Below are positions 1 through 8,563 of a stretch of DNA of 64,000 bases, in pieces. The notes beneath the pieces are model-generated. The model had not been told where the DNA came from and ran no database searches. It worked only from the letters and a program-made list of their open reading frames with translations. Position 1 is the stretch's first letter. The number at the start of each line of letters is the position of its first letter. This stretch comes from Serratia ficaria (GTDB taxonomy: Bacteria > Pseudomonadota > Gammaproteobacteria > Enterobacterales > Enterobacteriaceae): NCBI RefSeq assembly GCF_900187015.1, contig NZ_LT906479.1, positions 4,898,001-4,962,000 on the forward strand, given 5' to 3'. A program made the translations under genes and the position numbers.

Positions 1-1299
1 CAGATCCGAGTGCAGCTGCGCCACGCCGTTGACCGCGAAACCGCTGACCACGCACAGGTTGGCCATGCGCACCTGCTTGTCGTAGTGCACCGCCAGCTTG
101 GCCCATACCGCCTCGTCGCCCGGCCAGTGCCGCTCCACCAACTTTTTGAAGTTGGCGTTAATCTGTTTGATGATCGAGAAATGGCGCGGCAACAGGCTGC
201 GCACCAGCTTCTCGTCCCAGCACTCCAGCGCTTCCGACATCAGGGTATGGTTGGTGTAGGCGAAGGTGTTGCTGGTGACAGCCCAGGCCGCGTCCCAGTC
301 CAGCTGATGCTCATCCAGCAGGATGCGCAGCATTTCCGGAATGGCGATGGTCGGGTGGGTGTCGTTCAGCTGGATCACTTCGTACTTCGGCAGGTCTTCA
401 ATCCTGCGCCCGGCCTGATGATGCTTGCGCAGGATATCCGCCACCGAGCAGGCGCACTGGAAATACTGCTGCATCAGGCGCAGGCGTTTGCCGGCCTGAT
501 GGTTATCGTTCGGATACAGCACCTTGGTCAACCTGGCGGCCTCGACGCCCTGCTTCTCAGCCTGCAGGAACTTGCCGTCGTTGAAATCGCCGAGATCAAA
601 CGGCTGCCGGTGAGTCGCCTGCCACAGGCGCAGCGGCTGGGTCACGCCGTTGCGAAAGCCCAGCACCGGCAGATCCCAGGCTTCGCCGCGCAGGGTGAAC
701 GCCGGGCGCCACAGCTCGCGGCCGTCGGCCTGTTTTTCCAGCTTGCCGCCGATGCCCACGTCCACCGCCAGCGCGGCGTTGTGACGGAACCAGGGGTAGC
801 TTTCGCGCTGCCAGTTGTCCGGCGCCTCCTGCTGCTGGCCGCCGCTGAACGATTGGCGGAACAGCCCATACTGATAGTTCAGCCCGTAGCCGGTGGCCGG
901 CTGCTCCACCGTCGCCATCGAATCGAGGAAACAGGCCGCCAAGCGCCCCAGCCCGCCGTTGCCCAACGCCGGGTCGGTTTCCTGCTCCAGCAGGTCCGCC
1001 AGCTTGACGTCCTGCTCCGCCAGCGCCTGTTCAACGGTGTCGTACCAGCCCAGGTTGATCAGGTTGTTCGCCGTCAGGCGGCCGATCAGAAACTCCATCG
1101 AGATGTAGTTCACATGGCGCAGCGGCCTGGCGTCGTTGCGCGGCGCCGGCTGCGCGGCCAGCTGTTCGGCCAGCGCGCGGCTTACCGCTTCCCACCATTG
1201 GTGCCGGGTCATCTGTTGTGCGGAACTGAGGCCGAACCGTTGCCACTGACGGGTCAGTGCCGCCAGAAAAGCATCCTTCTTGAGCGTAGGCTGTGACAT
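1..1299 (-). CDS. malP: Maltodextrin phosphorylase MalP (3' end beyond window)
   Basis: Encodes the first 433 residues of a glycogen/maltodextrin phosphorylase; the gene runs off the left edge, so the PLP-lysine half is not visible. The enzyme releases glucose-1-phosphate from maltodextrins in the cytoplasm. The N-terminal part reads clearly as family GT35, with the segments [26 protein letters not shown] and [12 protein letters not shown]. It is the divergent neighbour of malT, as in E. coli, and this separates it from the second phosphorylase in the window (glgP). The ATG at 1299 has a GAGAG element about ten bases upstream. A perfect MalT box lies about 100 bases upstream, so MalT activation is expected. 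malQ would follow outside the window. Identification is firm. Confidence 0.95.
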   Translation of the reverse strand, partial: MSQPTLKKDAFLAALTRQWQRFGLSSAQQMTRHQWWEAVSRALAEQLAAQPAPRNDARPLRHVNYISMEFLIGRLTANNLINLGWYDTVEQALAEQDVKLADLLEQETDPALGNGGLGRLAACFLDSMATVEQPATGYGLNYQYGLFRQSFSGGQQQEAPDNWQRESYPWFRHNAALAVDVGIGGKLEKQADGRELWRPAFTLRGEAWDLPVLGFRNGVTQPLRLWQATHRQPFDLGDFNDGKFLQAEKQGVEAARLTKVLYPNDNHQAGKRLRLMQQYFQCACSVADILRKHHQAGRRIEDLPKYEVIQLNDTHPTIAIPEMLRILLDEHQLDWDAAWAVTSNTFAYTNHTLMSEALECWDEKLVRSLLPRHFSIIKQINANFKKLVERHWPGDEAVWAKLAVHYDKQVRMANLCVVSGFAVNGVAQLHSDL

Positions 1300-1393
1300 A
1301 AGAAAAACTCTCTATCCAGTAAGTGGGTCGTCAAATTGCCGTTATCGTGCCGGGGAGAAACCCGGACGGCATCATCCCGCCTGAGGATTAGCT

Positions 1394-1403
1394 GGGGAGG
1401 AGG
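1394..1403 (+). promoter_or_regulatory. MalT box
   Basis: GGGGAGGAGG matches the MalT-box consensus GGGGA(T/G)GAGG at all ten positions. A weaker inverted copy, CATCATCCCG, lies at 1370-1379. Position upstream of malP fits maltotriose-dependent activation by MalT. Confidence 0.8.
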
Positions 1404-1422
1404 ATTGGGGCGTAGCTGGAAT

Positions 1423-1438
1423 TGTGATCTCAGGCACT
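1423..1438 (+). promoter_or_regulatory. CRP-like site upstream of malT
   Basis: TGTGATCTCAGGCACT has a perfect left half (TGTGA) and a poor right half relative to TGTGA-N6-TCACA. malT is CRP-dependent in E. coli, which supports the reading, but the match is only partial. Confidence 0.45.
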
Positions 1439-1806
1439 TTTTGACTCCCTTGCACCGATGCAAAAAAGCCCACCGCCGGGCGCGGCGAGCACTGAGAACG
1501 CTGTTCCTGACGTTAGCACAGTTATTCGCACTGCTGAAGTTTTGTCCATGGCGGGAAATGCGATCCCGGGCGATAGCGCGGCGAGCCGGCGCTAAACGTA
1601 AAAAAGTGTGATCGATAGCAATTTAACTCCAAGCCAATGCGGAAGCTTGTTGCAATACGTTTAACGTTGTCAGAAGTTAGGAGGGCTATTAATTACGAAC
1701 CATAAAATAATTAGCTCCACTCCGATCCCGGCGGGAGTCGCGATGATATGAACTCCTTCGGGCTGGCCTTAGGCGGCGGGAACCGCGATTTTTACCCTGG
1801 AATACT

Positions 1807-4521
1807 ATGCTGATCCCATCAAAACTGAGCCGCCCGGTACGGCTGCAAAATACCGTGATCCGCGATCGCCTGTTGGCCAAGCTGGCCAGCGCGGGCAACT
1901 ATCGCCTGACACTGGTCAATTGCCCGGCGGGATACGGAAAAACCACGCTGGTCGCCCAGTGGGCGGCCGGGAAAACCGACCTCGGCTGGTATTCGCTGGA
2001 CGAAAGCGACAACCAGCCGGAACGCTTCGCCAGCTATCTGATCGCCGCGCTGCAGCAGGCCAGCGGCGGCCACTGCGTGAAGAGCGAGGCGCTGAGCCAG
2101 AAGCATCAGTACGCCAGCCTGTCGGCGCTGTTCGCCCAGCTGTTTATCGAACTGTCCGACTGGCACCAGCCGCTGTACCTGGTGATTGACGACTACCATC
2201 TGATCACCAACGACGCCATCCACGAAGCGATGCGATTTTTCCTGCGCCATCAGCCGGAAAACCTGACGCTGCTCCTGCTGTCGCGCACCCTGCCGCCGCT
2301 CGGCATCGCCAACCTGCGGGTGCGCGATCAGCTGCTGGAAATGGGCACGCAGCAGTTGGCGTTCAATCACCAGGAAGCCAAGCAGTTCTTCGATTGCCGG
2401 CTGGCCGCGCCGCTGGAGCAGCACGACAGCAGCCGCCTGTGCGATGAGGTCGAAGGCTGGGCCACCGCCCTGCAGCTGATTGCGCTGTCGGCCCGTCAGT
2501 CCGCCTCTTCCGCCCAGCTGTCGGCCAAGCGGTTGGCGGGGCTGAACGCCAGCCATCTGTCGGACTACCTGGTGGACGAGGTGCTGGATCGCGTCGACGC
2601 CGAGGCGCGCGCCTTCCTGCTGCGCTGCTCGGTGCTGCGTTCGATGAACGACGCGCTGATCGTCCGCCTGACCGGCGAAGACAACGGCCAGCAGCGGCTG
2701 GAAGAGCTGGAGCGCCAGGGGCTGTTTATCCACCGCATGGACGACACCGGCGAATGGTTCTGTTTCCACCCGCTGTTCGCCACCTTCCTGCGCCAACGCT
2801 GCCAGTGGGAGCTGGCGCTGGAGCTGCCGGGGCTGCATCGCGCCGCCGCCGAAGGCTGGCTGGCGCTGGGCTATCCGACCGAGGCCATCCACCATGCGCT
2901 GGCGGCCAGCGACGTCAGCATGCTGCGCGACATCCTGCAACAGCACGCCTGGTCGCTGTTCCACCACAGCGAGCTGGCCCTGCTGGAAGAGTGCCTCAAC
3001 GCCCTGCCGTATGAGTGCCTGATCCAAAATCCCAAGCTGGCGCTGCTGCAGGCCTGGCTGGCGCAGAGCCAGCACCGCTACGGCGAAGTGAATACCCTGC
3101 TCGAGCGCGCCGAACGAACGATGCGCGAGCAGAAGGTTGAAGTCGATCAGACGCTGCACGCCGAATTCGACGCCCTGCGCGCCCAGGTGGCGATCAACGC
3201 CGGCAAGCCGGAAGAAGCCGAGCGCCTGGCGACCGAAGCGCTGAAGTTCCTGCCGCTGTCCAGCTATTACAGCCGCATCGTCGCCACCTCGGTGACCGGC
3301 GAAGTGCATCACTGCAAAGGCGAGCTGGCGCGCGCGCTGCCGATGATGCAGCAGACCGAACAGATGGCGCGCCGCCACCAGACTTACCACTACGGGCTGT
3401 GGGCGCTGCTGCAGCAGAGCGAGATCCTGATCGCCCAGGGCTTTCTGCAGGCGGCCTACGAAACCCAGGACAAGGCGTTCGAGCTGGTGCGCGAGCAGCA
3501 CCTGGAGCAGCTGCCGATGCACGAGTTCCTGCTGCGCATCCGCGCGCAGATCCTGTGGTCGTGGTCGCGGCTGGACGAAGCCGAAGACGCCGCGCGCGCC
3601 GGCCTGAAGATCCTCGCCAACTACCAGCCGCAGCAGCAGCTGCAGTGCATCGCCATGCTGGCCAAGTGTTCGCTGGCGCGCGGCGATCTGGACAACGCCA
3701 ACGCCCATCTGCAGCGCTGCGAAGCGCTGTTGCACGGCGCGCAATACCACCGCGACTGGCTGACCAATACCGACAAATCGCGGGTGATCCACTGGCAGAT
3801 GACCGGCGACGCCGCCGCCGCCGCCCAATGGCTGCGGCAGACCGAAAAGCCCGGCATGGCGGACAACCATTTTACCCAGGGCCAATGGCGCAATATCGCC
3901 CGGGTGCAAATCCTGCTCGGCCAGCATGACGAGGCAGGAGTGGTGCTGGACGAACTGAACGACAACGCCCGCCGGCTGCGGTTGATGAGCGATCTCAACC
4001 GCAACCTGCTGCTCAGCAACCAGCTGTTCTGGCAACAGGATCGCAAAGGCGAAGCGCAGCAGGCGCTGATCGAGGCGCTGTCGCTGGCGAATCGCACCGG
4101 TTTTATCAGCCACTTCGTTATCGAGGGCGAGGCGATGGCGCAGCAGCTGCGCCAGCTGATCCAGCTCAATACGCTGCCGGAGCTGGAGCAGCATCGCGCC
4201 CAGCGCATTCTGCGCGACATCAACCAGCATCACCGGCATAAATTCGCCCATTTTGACGAGAACTTCGTCGATAAGCTGCTGACTCACCCGCAGGTGCCGG
4301 AGCTTATTCGCACCAGCCCGCTGACCCAGCGCGAATGGCAGGTGCTGGGGCTGATCTATTCCGGCTACAGCAATGACCAGATCGCCGGCGAGCTGGACGT
4401 GGCGGCCACCACCATCAAAACCCATATCCGCAATCTGTACCAGAAGCTGGGGGTCGCCCATCGGCAGGAAGCGGTGCAGCAGGCGCAGCAATTGCTGAAA
4501 ATGATGGGGTACGGCGCCTAA
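1807..4521 (+). CDS. malT: MalT, ATP- and maltotriose-dependent activator of the maltose regulon
   Basis: A 904-residue STAND-class transcription activator (E. coli MalT is 901). The Walker A motif PAGYGKTT is at residues 40-47 and Walker B VIDDY at 126-130, giving the N-terminal ATPase. A long helical sensor region carrying TPR-like repeats follows. The LuxR-type helix-turn-helix occupies about residues 839-895 (from [20 protein letters not shown]). With maltotriose and ATP the protein multimerises on MalT boxes to activate mal genes. It is divergent from malP, with a MalT box between them. The ATG at 1807 gives an N-terminus, [13 protein letters not shown], that matches the family, though the ribosome site is weak. 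A long opposite-strand ORF across the gene is only a shadow. Confidence 0.98.
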   Translation: MLIPSKLSRPVRLQNTVIRDRLLAKLASAGNYRLTLVNCPAGYGKTTLVAQWAAGKTDLGWYSLDESDNQPERFASYLIAALQQASGGHCVKSEALSQKHQYASLSALFAQLFIELSDWHQPLYLVIDDYHLITNDAIHEAMRFFLRHQPENLTLLLLSRTLPPLGIANLRVRDQLLEMGTQQLAFNHQEAKQFFDCRLAAPLEQHDSSRLCDEVEGWATALQLIALSARQSASSAQLSAKRLAGLNASHLSDYLVDEVLDRVDAEARAFLLRCSVLRSMNDALIVRLTGEDNGQQRLEELERQGLFIHRMDDTGEWFCFHPLFATFLRQRCQWELALELPGLHRAAAEGWLALGYPTEAIHHALAASDVSMLRDILQQHAWSLFHHSELALLEECLNALPYECLIQNPKLALLQAWLAQSQHRYGEVNTLLERAERTMREQKVEVDQTLHAEFDALRAQVAINAGKPEEAERLATEALKFLPLSSYYSRIVATSVTGEVHHCKGELARALPMMQQTEQMARRHQTYHYGLWALLQQSEILIAQGFLQAAYETQDKAFELVREQHLEQLPMHEFLLRIRAQILWSWSRLDEAEDAARAGLKILANYQPQQQLQCIAMLAKCSLARGDLDNANAHLQRCEALLHGAQYHRDWLTNTDKSRVIHWQMTGDAAAAAQWLRQTEKPGMADNHFTQGQWRNIARVQILLGQHDEAGVVLDELNDNARRLRLMSDLNRNLLLSNQLFWQQDRKGEAQQALIEALSLANRTGFISHFVIEGEAMAQQLRQLIQLNTLPELEQHRAQRILRDINQHHRHKFAHFDENFVDKLLTHPQVPELIRTSPLTQREWQVLGLIYSGYSNDQIAGELDVAATTIKTHIRNLYQKLGVAHRQEAVQQAQQLLKMMGYGA

Positions 4522-4603
4522 AAACCACAACCTTGCTCTGGTCTTAATTGCCGCAGAGTTGGTTACAATACCGGCGTCCCCCAATCACGAGGCAGTCAGC
4601 AGT

Positions 4604-4930
4604 ATGGAACAGTTTGAAGCGATCAACGTTGAGCAGGCGCACAGCCGTTGGCAAGACGGCAGCGCCGCCCTGGTCGACATCCGCGATCCGCAAAGTTTTG
4701 AAGCCGGGCATACGCCGGGCGCCTTCCACCTCACCAACGCCAGCCTGCCGGCGTTCATGCAGCAGAACGATTTCGATCGCCCGGTGATGGTGATGTGCTA
4801 CCACGGCAACAGCAGCCGCAGCGCGGCGCAATACCTGTTGCATCAAGGGTTTGACGCGGTATACAGCATCGACGGCGGCTTCGAGGCCTGGGCGCGCCAG
4901 TACCCGCAGGACGTTGAAACCTCCGCCTAA
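4604..4930 (+). CDS. glpE: Thiosulfate sulfurtransferase GlpE (single-domain rhodanese)
   Basis: A 108-residue rhodanese that transfers sulfane sulfur from thiosulfate to acceptors such as cyanide or thioredoxin in the cytoplasm. The active-site loop CYHGNSS begins at Cys65, the same number as in E. coli GlpE. The start is the ATG at 4604 ([11 protein letters not shown]); an in-frame ATG 45 bases upstream would add 15 residues absent from the family. First gene of the glpE-glpG-glpR group. The enzyme has no obvious role in glycerol metabolism, and the linkage is conserved in enterobacteria. Confidence 0.95.
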   Translation: MEQFEAINVEQAHSRWQDGSAALVDIRDPQSFEAGHTPGAFHLTNASLPAFMQQNDFDRPVMVMCYHGNSSRSAAQYLLHQGFDAVYSIDGGFEAWARQYPQDVETSA

Positions 4931-4935
4931 TTTGG

Positions 4936-4985
4936 CCCGCCGATCGCCGGCGGGTTGCTTTTCTTCGCCGTCGGCCGGCGTTTTT
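4936..4985 (+). terminator. Two consecutive hairpins after glpE
   Basis: First hairpin: CCCGCCG (4936-4942), loop ATCGC, CGGCGGG (4948-4954), then TTGCTTTTCTT. Second: CGCCG (4966-4970), loop TCGGC, CGGCG (4976-4980), then five T. The second has the classical rho-independent form. Together they would reduce readthrough from glpE into glpG, which has its own promoter-like sequence downstream. Confidence 0.65.
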
Positions 4986-5004
4986 ACTGTTTTTCACCGA
5001 TCCC

Positions 5005-5035
5005 TTGTTTGCGCTCAGGATTTCGACGCTATAAT
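5005..5035 (+). promoter_or_regulatory. Candidate glpG promoter
   Basis: A perfect -10 hexamer TATAAT (5030-5035) is preceded by TTGTTT (5005-5010) with a rather long 19-base spacer. It lies between the glpE terminator hairpins and the glpG start. Internal promoters before glpG and glpR are known in the E. coli glpEGR operon. Confidence 0.5.
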
Positions 5036-5097
5036 CGGCCGTCTGGGCCGTCGACGCCAAAGCGGCGGCTAAAATCATCCACTTAGACGGAAGAGCA

Positions 5098-5934
5098 ATG
5101 GTTAGAGTAATCGCCGTATCCAACCCGCGCCTGGCGCTGGCCTTTGTCGACTATATGGCGACCCAGGGCATCCGGCTTGAGCTGCGCAACAGCGGCGAGG
5201 CGGCCGAAATCTGGCTGGCGGACGACAGCCGGCTGGAGCAGGTGCAACATGAGCTGCAGCAGTTTTTGGTCGATCCGCTTAACCGCCGCTACCAGGCCGC
5301 CAGCTGGCAGACCGGCCATACCGACGCCGGCCTGCACTACCAGAGCGAATCCTATCTGCACACCTTGCGCAGCAAGGCCGGGCCGCTGACGCTGAGCGTG
5401 ATGGCGCTGTGCATTGCGGTGTATATCCTGATGCAGCTGCTCGGCGACGACGTGGTGATGTACTGGCTGTCATGGCCGCAGGACAGCAGCCAATACCTGC
5501 AGCTGTGGCGCTGGGTCAGCCATGCGTTTCTGCACTTCTCGCTGCTGCACATCGTCTTCAACCTGCTGTGGTGGTGGTACCTCGGCGGCCCGATGGAAAA
5601 ACGCCTCGGCGCCGGCAAGCTGTTCGTGCTGGCGGTGGTGTCGGCGTTTTTCAGCGGCTGGGCGCAATCGCTGTTCAGCGGCGCGCTGTTCGGCGGCCTG
5701 TCCGGCGTGGTCTACGCGCTGATGGGCTACGCGTGGCTCTCGGGCGAACGCGCGCCGGAGCGCGGCCTGATGCTGCCGCGCGGCCTGATGGTGTTTTCGG
5801 TGCTGTGGCTGGTGGCCGGATATTTCGATATTTTAGGAATGTCGATCGCCAACGCGGCACACGTGGCCGGTTTAGTGTTAGGGTTATTGATGGCATTTTG
5901 GGACACGCGTCATCGCGCGCACAACGAACAATAA
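5098..5934 (+). CDS. glpG: Rhomboid intramembrane serine protease GlpG
   Basis: A 278-residue inner-membrane rhomboid protease (E. coli 276). A soluble N-terminal domain (about 1-65) precedes six membrane helices from about residue 95. The catalytic dyad is visible: Ser202 in [10 protein letters not shown] and His255 in NAAHVAGLV. The oxyanion residues His151 and Asn155 lie in HIVFN. It cleaves transmembrane substrates within the membrane; in enteric bacteria it is linked to quality control of orphan membrane proteins. Second gene of the glpEGR group, 53 bases before glpR. All catalytic residues are intact. Confidence 0.97.
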   Translation: MVRVIAVSNPRLALAFVDYMATQGIRLELRNSGEAAEIWLADDSRLEQVQHELQQFLVDPLNRRYQAASWQTGHTDAGLHYQSESYLHTLRSKAGPLTLSVMALCIAVYILMQLLGDDVVMYWLSWPQDSSQYLQLWRWVSHAFLHFSLLHIVFNLLWWWYLGGPMEKRLGAGKLFVLAVVSAFFSGWAQSLFSGALFGGLSGVVYALMGYAWLSGERAPERGLMLPRGLMVFSVLWLVAGYFDILGMSIANAAHVAGLVLGLLMAFWDTRHRAHNEQ

Positions 5935-5987
5935 CAGCCAGGACCTATGCCCACCGCAGGGTATACCGGGCGTTTTAGGGGATTATC

Positions 5988-6746
5988 GTGAAGCAAACAC
6001 AGCGTCATGACGCAATTATCGAGCTGGTGCGCCTGCAGGGTTATGTCAGTACCGAAGAGCTGGTGGAACATTTTGACGTCAGCCCGCAAACCATTCGCCG
6101 CGATTTGAATGACCTGGCCGATCAGAACAAGATCCAGCGCCACCACGGCGGCGCCGCGCTGCCCTCCAGCTCGGTCAACGCCGCCTATAACGATCGCAAG
6201 GTAATGTGGTCGGAAGAGAAAGCCCGCATCGCCCAGCGCGTCGCCAGCCAGATCCCGGACGGCGCCACGCTGTTTATCGATATCGGTACCACGCCGGAAG
6301 CGGTGGCCCACGCGTTGATGAACCACAAGAATCTGCGCGTGGTGACCAACAACCTGAACGTCGCCACCCTGCTGACCGCCAAGGAAGACTTCCGTCTGAT
6401 CCTGGCCGGCGGTGAAGTGCGCACCCGCGACGGCGGCATCATGGGTGAAGCCACGCTGGATTTCATCTCCCAGTTCCGGCTCGATTACGGCATTCTCGGC
6501 ATCAGCGGCATCGACATGGACGGCTCGCTGCTCGAATTCGACTATCACGAAGTGCGCACCAAACGCGCAATTATCGAAAATTCCCGCTGCGTCATGCTGG
6601 TGACCGACCACTCCAAATTCGGCCGCAACGCCATGGTCAACCTGGGCAACATGAACCTGATCGACTACCTGTTCACCGACCAACTGCCGCCGCCCAGCGT
6701 GATGAAAATCATCGAACAGTACGACGTGCAGCTGGAGCTGTGCTGA
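5988..6746 (+). CDS. glpR: GlpR, glycerol-3-phosphate regulon repressor (DeoR family)
   Basis: A 252-residue DeoR-family repressor, the same length as E. coli GlpR. The N-terminal winged helix is at about residues 6-55 (GYVSTEELVEHFDVSPQTIRRDL). The C-terminal sugar-phosphate sensor domain contains DIGTTPEAVAHAL and LAGGEVRTRDGGIMGE. Glycerol-3-phosphate releases it from operators. Translation starts at a GTG (5988) behind AGGGGA. Its likely targets in this window are the tandem operators just before glpD. The gene looks intact, unlike the frameshifted allele of some E. coli K-12 lines. Confidence 0.96.
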   Translation: MKQTQRHDAIIELVRLQGYVSTEELVEHFDVSPQTIRRDLNDLADQNKIQRHHGGAALPSSSVNAAYNDRKVMWSEEKARIAQRVASQIPDGATLFIDIGTTPEAVAHALMNHKNLRVVTNNLNVATLLTAKEDFRLILAGGEVRTRDGGIMGEATLDFISQFRLDYGILGISGIDMDGSLLEFDYHEVRTKRAIIENSRCVMLVTDHSKFGRNAMVNLGNMNLIDYLFTDQLPPPSVMKIIEQYDVQLELC

Positions 6747-6887
6747 GCCGGCCCCAACGCGTTCACTCCCCCGGGGCGCCGCCCGCCGCGCCCGTTTAAC
6801 GCCTGCTTTTTCGCTGGGTTCAGCCTGCTGAACCCGCACTCGCCCGCGTCCATATCCCTCCTTTTTGTATAACTACTACCGGCAAAC

Positions 6888-6903
6888 TGTTAGCTCTATC
6901 ACG
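6888..6903 (+). promoter_or_regulatory. CRP-like site upstream of glpD
   Basis: TGTTAGCTCTATCACG fits TGTGA-N6-TCACA at eight of ten core positions. Its centre is about 70 bases before the start point predicted from the -10 at 6954-6959, a distance compatible with class I activation. glpD is CRP-dependent in E. coli. Confidence 0.5.
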
Positions 6904-6929
6904 CCTAAATGTTTTTGTTTGGTTAAGTC

Positions 6930-6959
6930 TTGGCTTGTTTGTTGGTTTTTGATTACAAT
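6930..6959 (+). promoter_or_regulatory. Candidate glpD promoter
   Basis: TTGGCT (6930-6935) and TACAAT (6954-6959) are separated by 18 bases. They sit immediately before the tandem GlpR operators, so bound repressor would cover the transcription start. Confidence 0.55.
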
Positions 6960-6960
6960 C

Positions 6961-7000
6961 ATGAGCGAAAACGAACATGAAAGAGCTATTTCGAACATCT
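6961..7000 (+). promoter_or_regulatory. Tandem GlpR operators
   Basis: Two adjacent 20-base sites are in phase: 6961-6980 with right half ACGAACATGA, and 6981-7000 with right half TCGAACATCT. Each has a near-perfect right half of the GlpR consensus and a degenerate left half (ATGAGCGAAA and AAGAGCTATT). Tandem operators at this place are known for E. coli glpD. Confidence 0.7.
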
Positions 7001-7013
7001 GGAGGAAGATGAC

Positions 7014-8522
7014 GTGGAAACCAAAGACTTGATCGTTATCGGTGGCGGCATCAACGGTGCCGGCATCGCGGCGGATGCTGCCGGGCGCGGGCTATCGGTA
7101 CTGCTACTGGAAGCGCAAGACTTGGCCTGTGCTACGTCTTCCGCCAGTTCCAAACTGATCCACGGCGGCCTGCGCTACCTGGAACACTATGAATTCCGTC
7201 TGGTGAGCGAAGCGCTGGCCGAACGCGAAGTGCTGCTGAAGTTGGCGCCGCACATCGCGTTCCCGATGCGTTTCCGCCTGCCGCATCAGCCGCACCTGCG
7301 TCCGGCCTGGATGATCCGCATCGGCCTGTTCCTGTACGATCACCTGGGCAAACGCACCAGCCTGCCGGGCAGCAAGAGTTTGCGCTTTGGACCAGAATCG
7401 GTGCTGAAGCCTGAACTGAAGCGCGGTTTCGAATATTCTGACTGCTGGGTCGACGACGCTCGCCTGGTGGTGCTGAACGCGCAGGAAGTGGAAAAACGCG
7501 GCGGCGAAGTGCGCACCCGCACCAAAGTCACCCGCGCATGGCGTGAAAACGGCCTGTGGATGGTGGAAGCGGTCGATATCGACAGCGGCAAAACCTTCAC
7601 CTGGCGCGCCAAGGGCCTGGTGAACGCCACCGGCCCATGGGTGAAGAATTTCTTCGACGACGGCCTGAAGCTGAAATCGCCTTACGGCATCCGCCTGATC
7701 AAAGGCAGCCACATCGTGGTGCCGCGCGTGCATGACCAGCCGCAGTCCTACATTCTGCAGAACGAAGACCACCGCATCGTGTTCGTGATCCCGTGGAACG
7801 ACGAGTTCTCCATCATCGGCACCACCGACGTGGAATACCACGGCGATCCGAAAGATGTGAAGATCGACGAGAACGAAATCAACTACCTGCTGAAGGTGTA
7901 CAACGATCACTTCAAGAAGCAGCTGGGCCGCGACGATATCGTCTGGACCTACTCCGGCGTGCGTCCGCTGTGTGACGACGAGTCCGATTCGCCGCAGGCG
8001 GTGACCCGCGATTACACCCTGGACGTGCACGACGAGCAGGGCAAGGCGCCGCTGCTGTCGGTGTTCGGCGGCAAGCTGACCACCTACCGCAAGCTGGCTG
8101 AGCACGCGATGGAGAAGCTGGCGCACTACTACCCTGGCTGCGGCCCGGCGTGGACCAAAAACGGTTCGCTGCCCGGCGGCGACATCGGTGGCGATCGCGA
8201 CGCCTACGCCGCCAGGCTGCGCCGCGAGCACGGCTGGTTGCCGGAATCCCTGGCGCGCCGCTATGCCCGCACCTACGGCAGCCACAGCGAGCTGATCCTG
8301 GCCGGCGCCAACGCCCTCAGCGATTTGGGTGAAGAGTTCGGCCACGGCCTGTACGAAGCCGAGCTGCGCTACCTGATCGAGAAAGAGTGGGTGGTGGAGC
8401 TGGACGACGCCATCTGGCGCCGCACCAAGCTGGGCATGTGGCTGGACGACGCGCAGCAGGCGCGGGTGAAGGCCTGGCTGGCGCAACACGCGAAAGCGAA
8501 AGCGCTGTCGCTGGCTTCCTGA
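7014..8522 (+). CDS. glpD: Aerobic glycerol-3-phosphate dehydrogenase GlpD
   Basis: A 502-residue membrane-associated flavoenzyme that oxidises sn-glycerol-3-phosphate to dihydroxyacetone phosphate and passes electrons to ubiquinone. The N-terminal FAD-binding motif GGGINGAG starts at residue 10. Conserved blocks SSKLIHGGLRYLEHYEFRLV and FGGKLTTYRKLAEHAMEKL follow. The protein is almost collinear with E. coli GlpD (501). The start is a GTG at 7014 behind GGAGGAAGA; the ATG at 7009 is in another frame. Tandem GlpR operators and a CRP-like site precede it, and a terminator hairpin follows. Confidence 0.98.
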   Translation: METKDLIVIGGGINGAGIAADAAGRGLSVLLLEAQDLACATSSASSKLIHGGLRYLEHYEFRLVSEALAEREVLLKLAPHIAFPMRFRLPHQPHLRPAWMIRIGLFLYDHLGKRTSLPGSKSLRFGPESVLKPELKRGFEYSDCWVDDARLVVLNAQEVEKRGGEVRTRTKVTRAWRENGLWMVEAVDIDSGKTFTWRAKGLVNATGPWVKNFFDDGLKLKSPYGIRLIKGSHIVVPRVHDQPQSYILQNEDHRIVFVIPWNDEFSIIGTTDVEYHGDPKDVKIDENEINYLLKVYNDHFKKQLGRDDIVWTYSGVRPLCDDESDSPQAVTRDYTLDVHDEQGKAPLLSVFGGKLTTYRKLAEHAMEKLAHYYPGCGPAWTKNGSLPGGDIGGDRDAYAARLRREHGWLPESLARRYARTYGSHSELILAGANALSDLGEEFGHGLYEAELRYLIEKEWVVELDDAIWRRTKLGMWLDDAQQARVKAWLAQHAKAKALSLAS

Positions 8523-8536
8523 GCCAACGCATAAGG

Positions 8537-8562
8537 AAAAGGCCGCTTGCGCGGCCTTTTTT
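8537..8562 (+). terminator. Bidirectional terminator between glpD and glgP
   Basis: GGCCGC (8541-8546), loop TTGC, GCGGCC (8551-8556), flanked by A4 and T6. The A/T flanks allow termination in both directions, as expected for convergent glpD (plus) and glgP (minus). Confidence 0.85.
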
Positions 8563-8563
8563 A

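Larger units (their letters stand above)
1300..1806. promoter_or_regulatory. Divergent malP / malT control region
   Basis: This 507-base region holds no convincing gene. It separates malP (minus) from malT (plus). It contains one perfect MalT box (1394-1403), a weaker opposite-strand match (1370-1379, 8 of 10) and a CRP-like site (1423-1438). The rest is moderately AT-rich with no further structure recognised. This matches the E. coli layout, where MalT activates malPQ and CRP activates malT. Confidence 0.7.

Noticed and set aside
4548..4569. glpE promoter from TTGCCG and TACAAT
   Set aside because: The spacing between the hexamers is only about ten bases, too short for sigma-70.
1819..4584. 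A 921-codon minus-strand ORF opposite malT
   Set aside because: Low-complexity, Leu/Gln/Ala-rich translation without motifs; it lies wholly antisense to a clear malT and arises from G+C-rich codon bias.
6816..6835. Hairpin GGGTTCAG/CTGAACCC after glpR as a terminator
   Set aside because: Eight-base stem is real, but no T-run follows on the glpR strand, so termination cannot be claimed.
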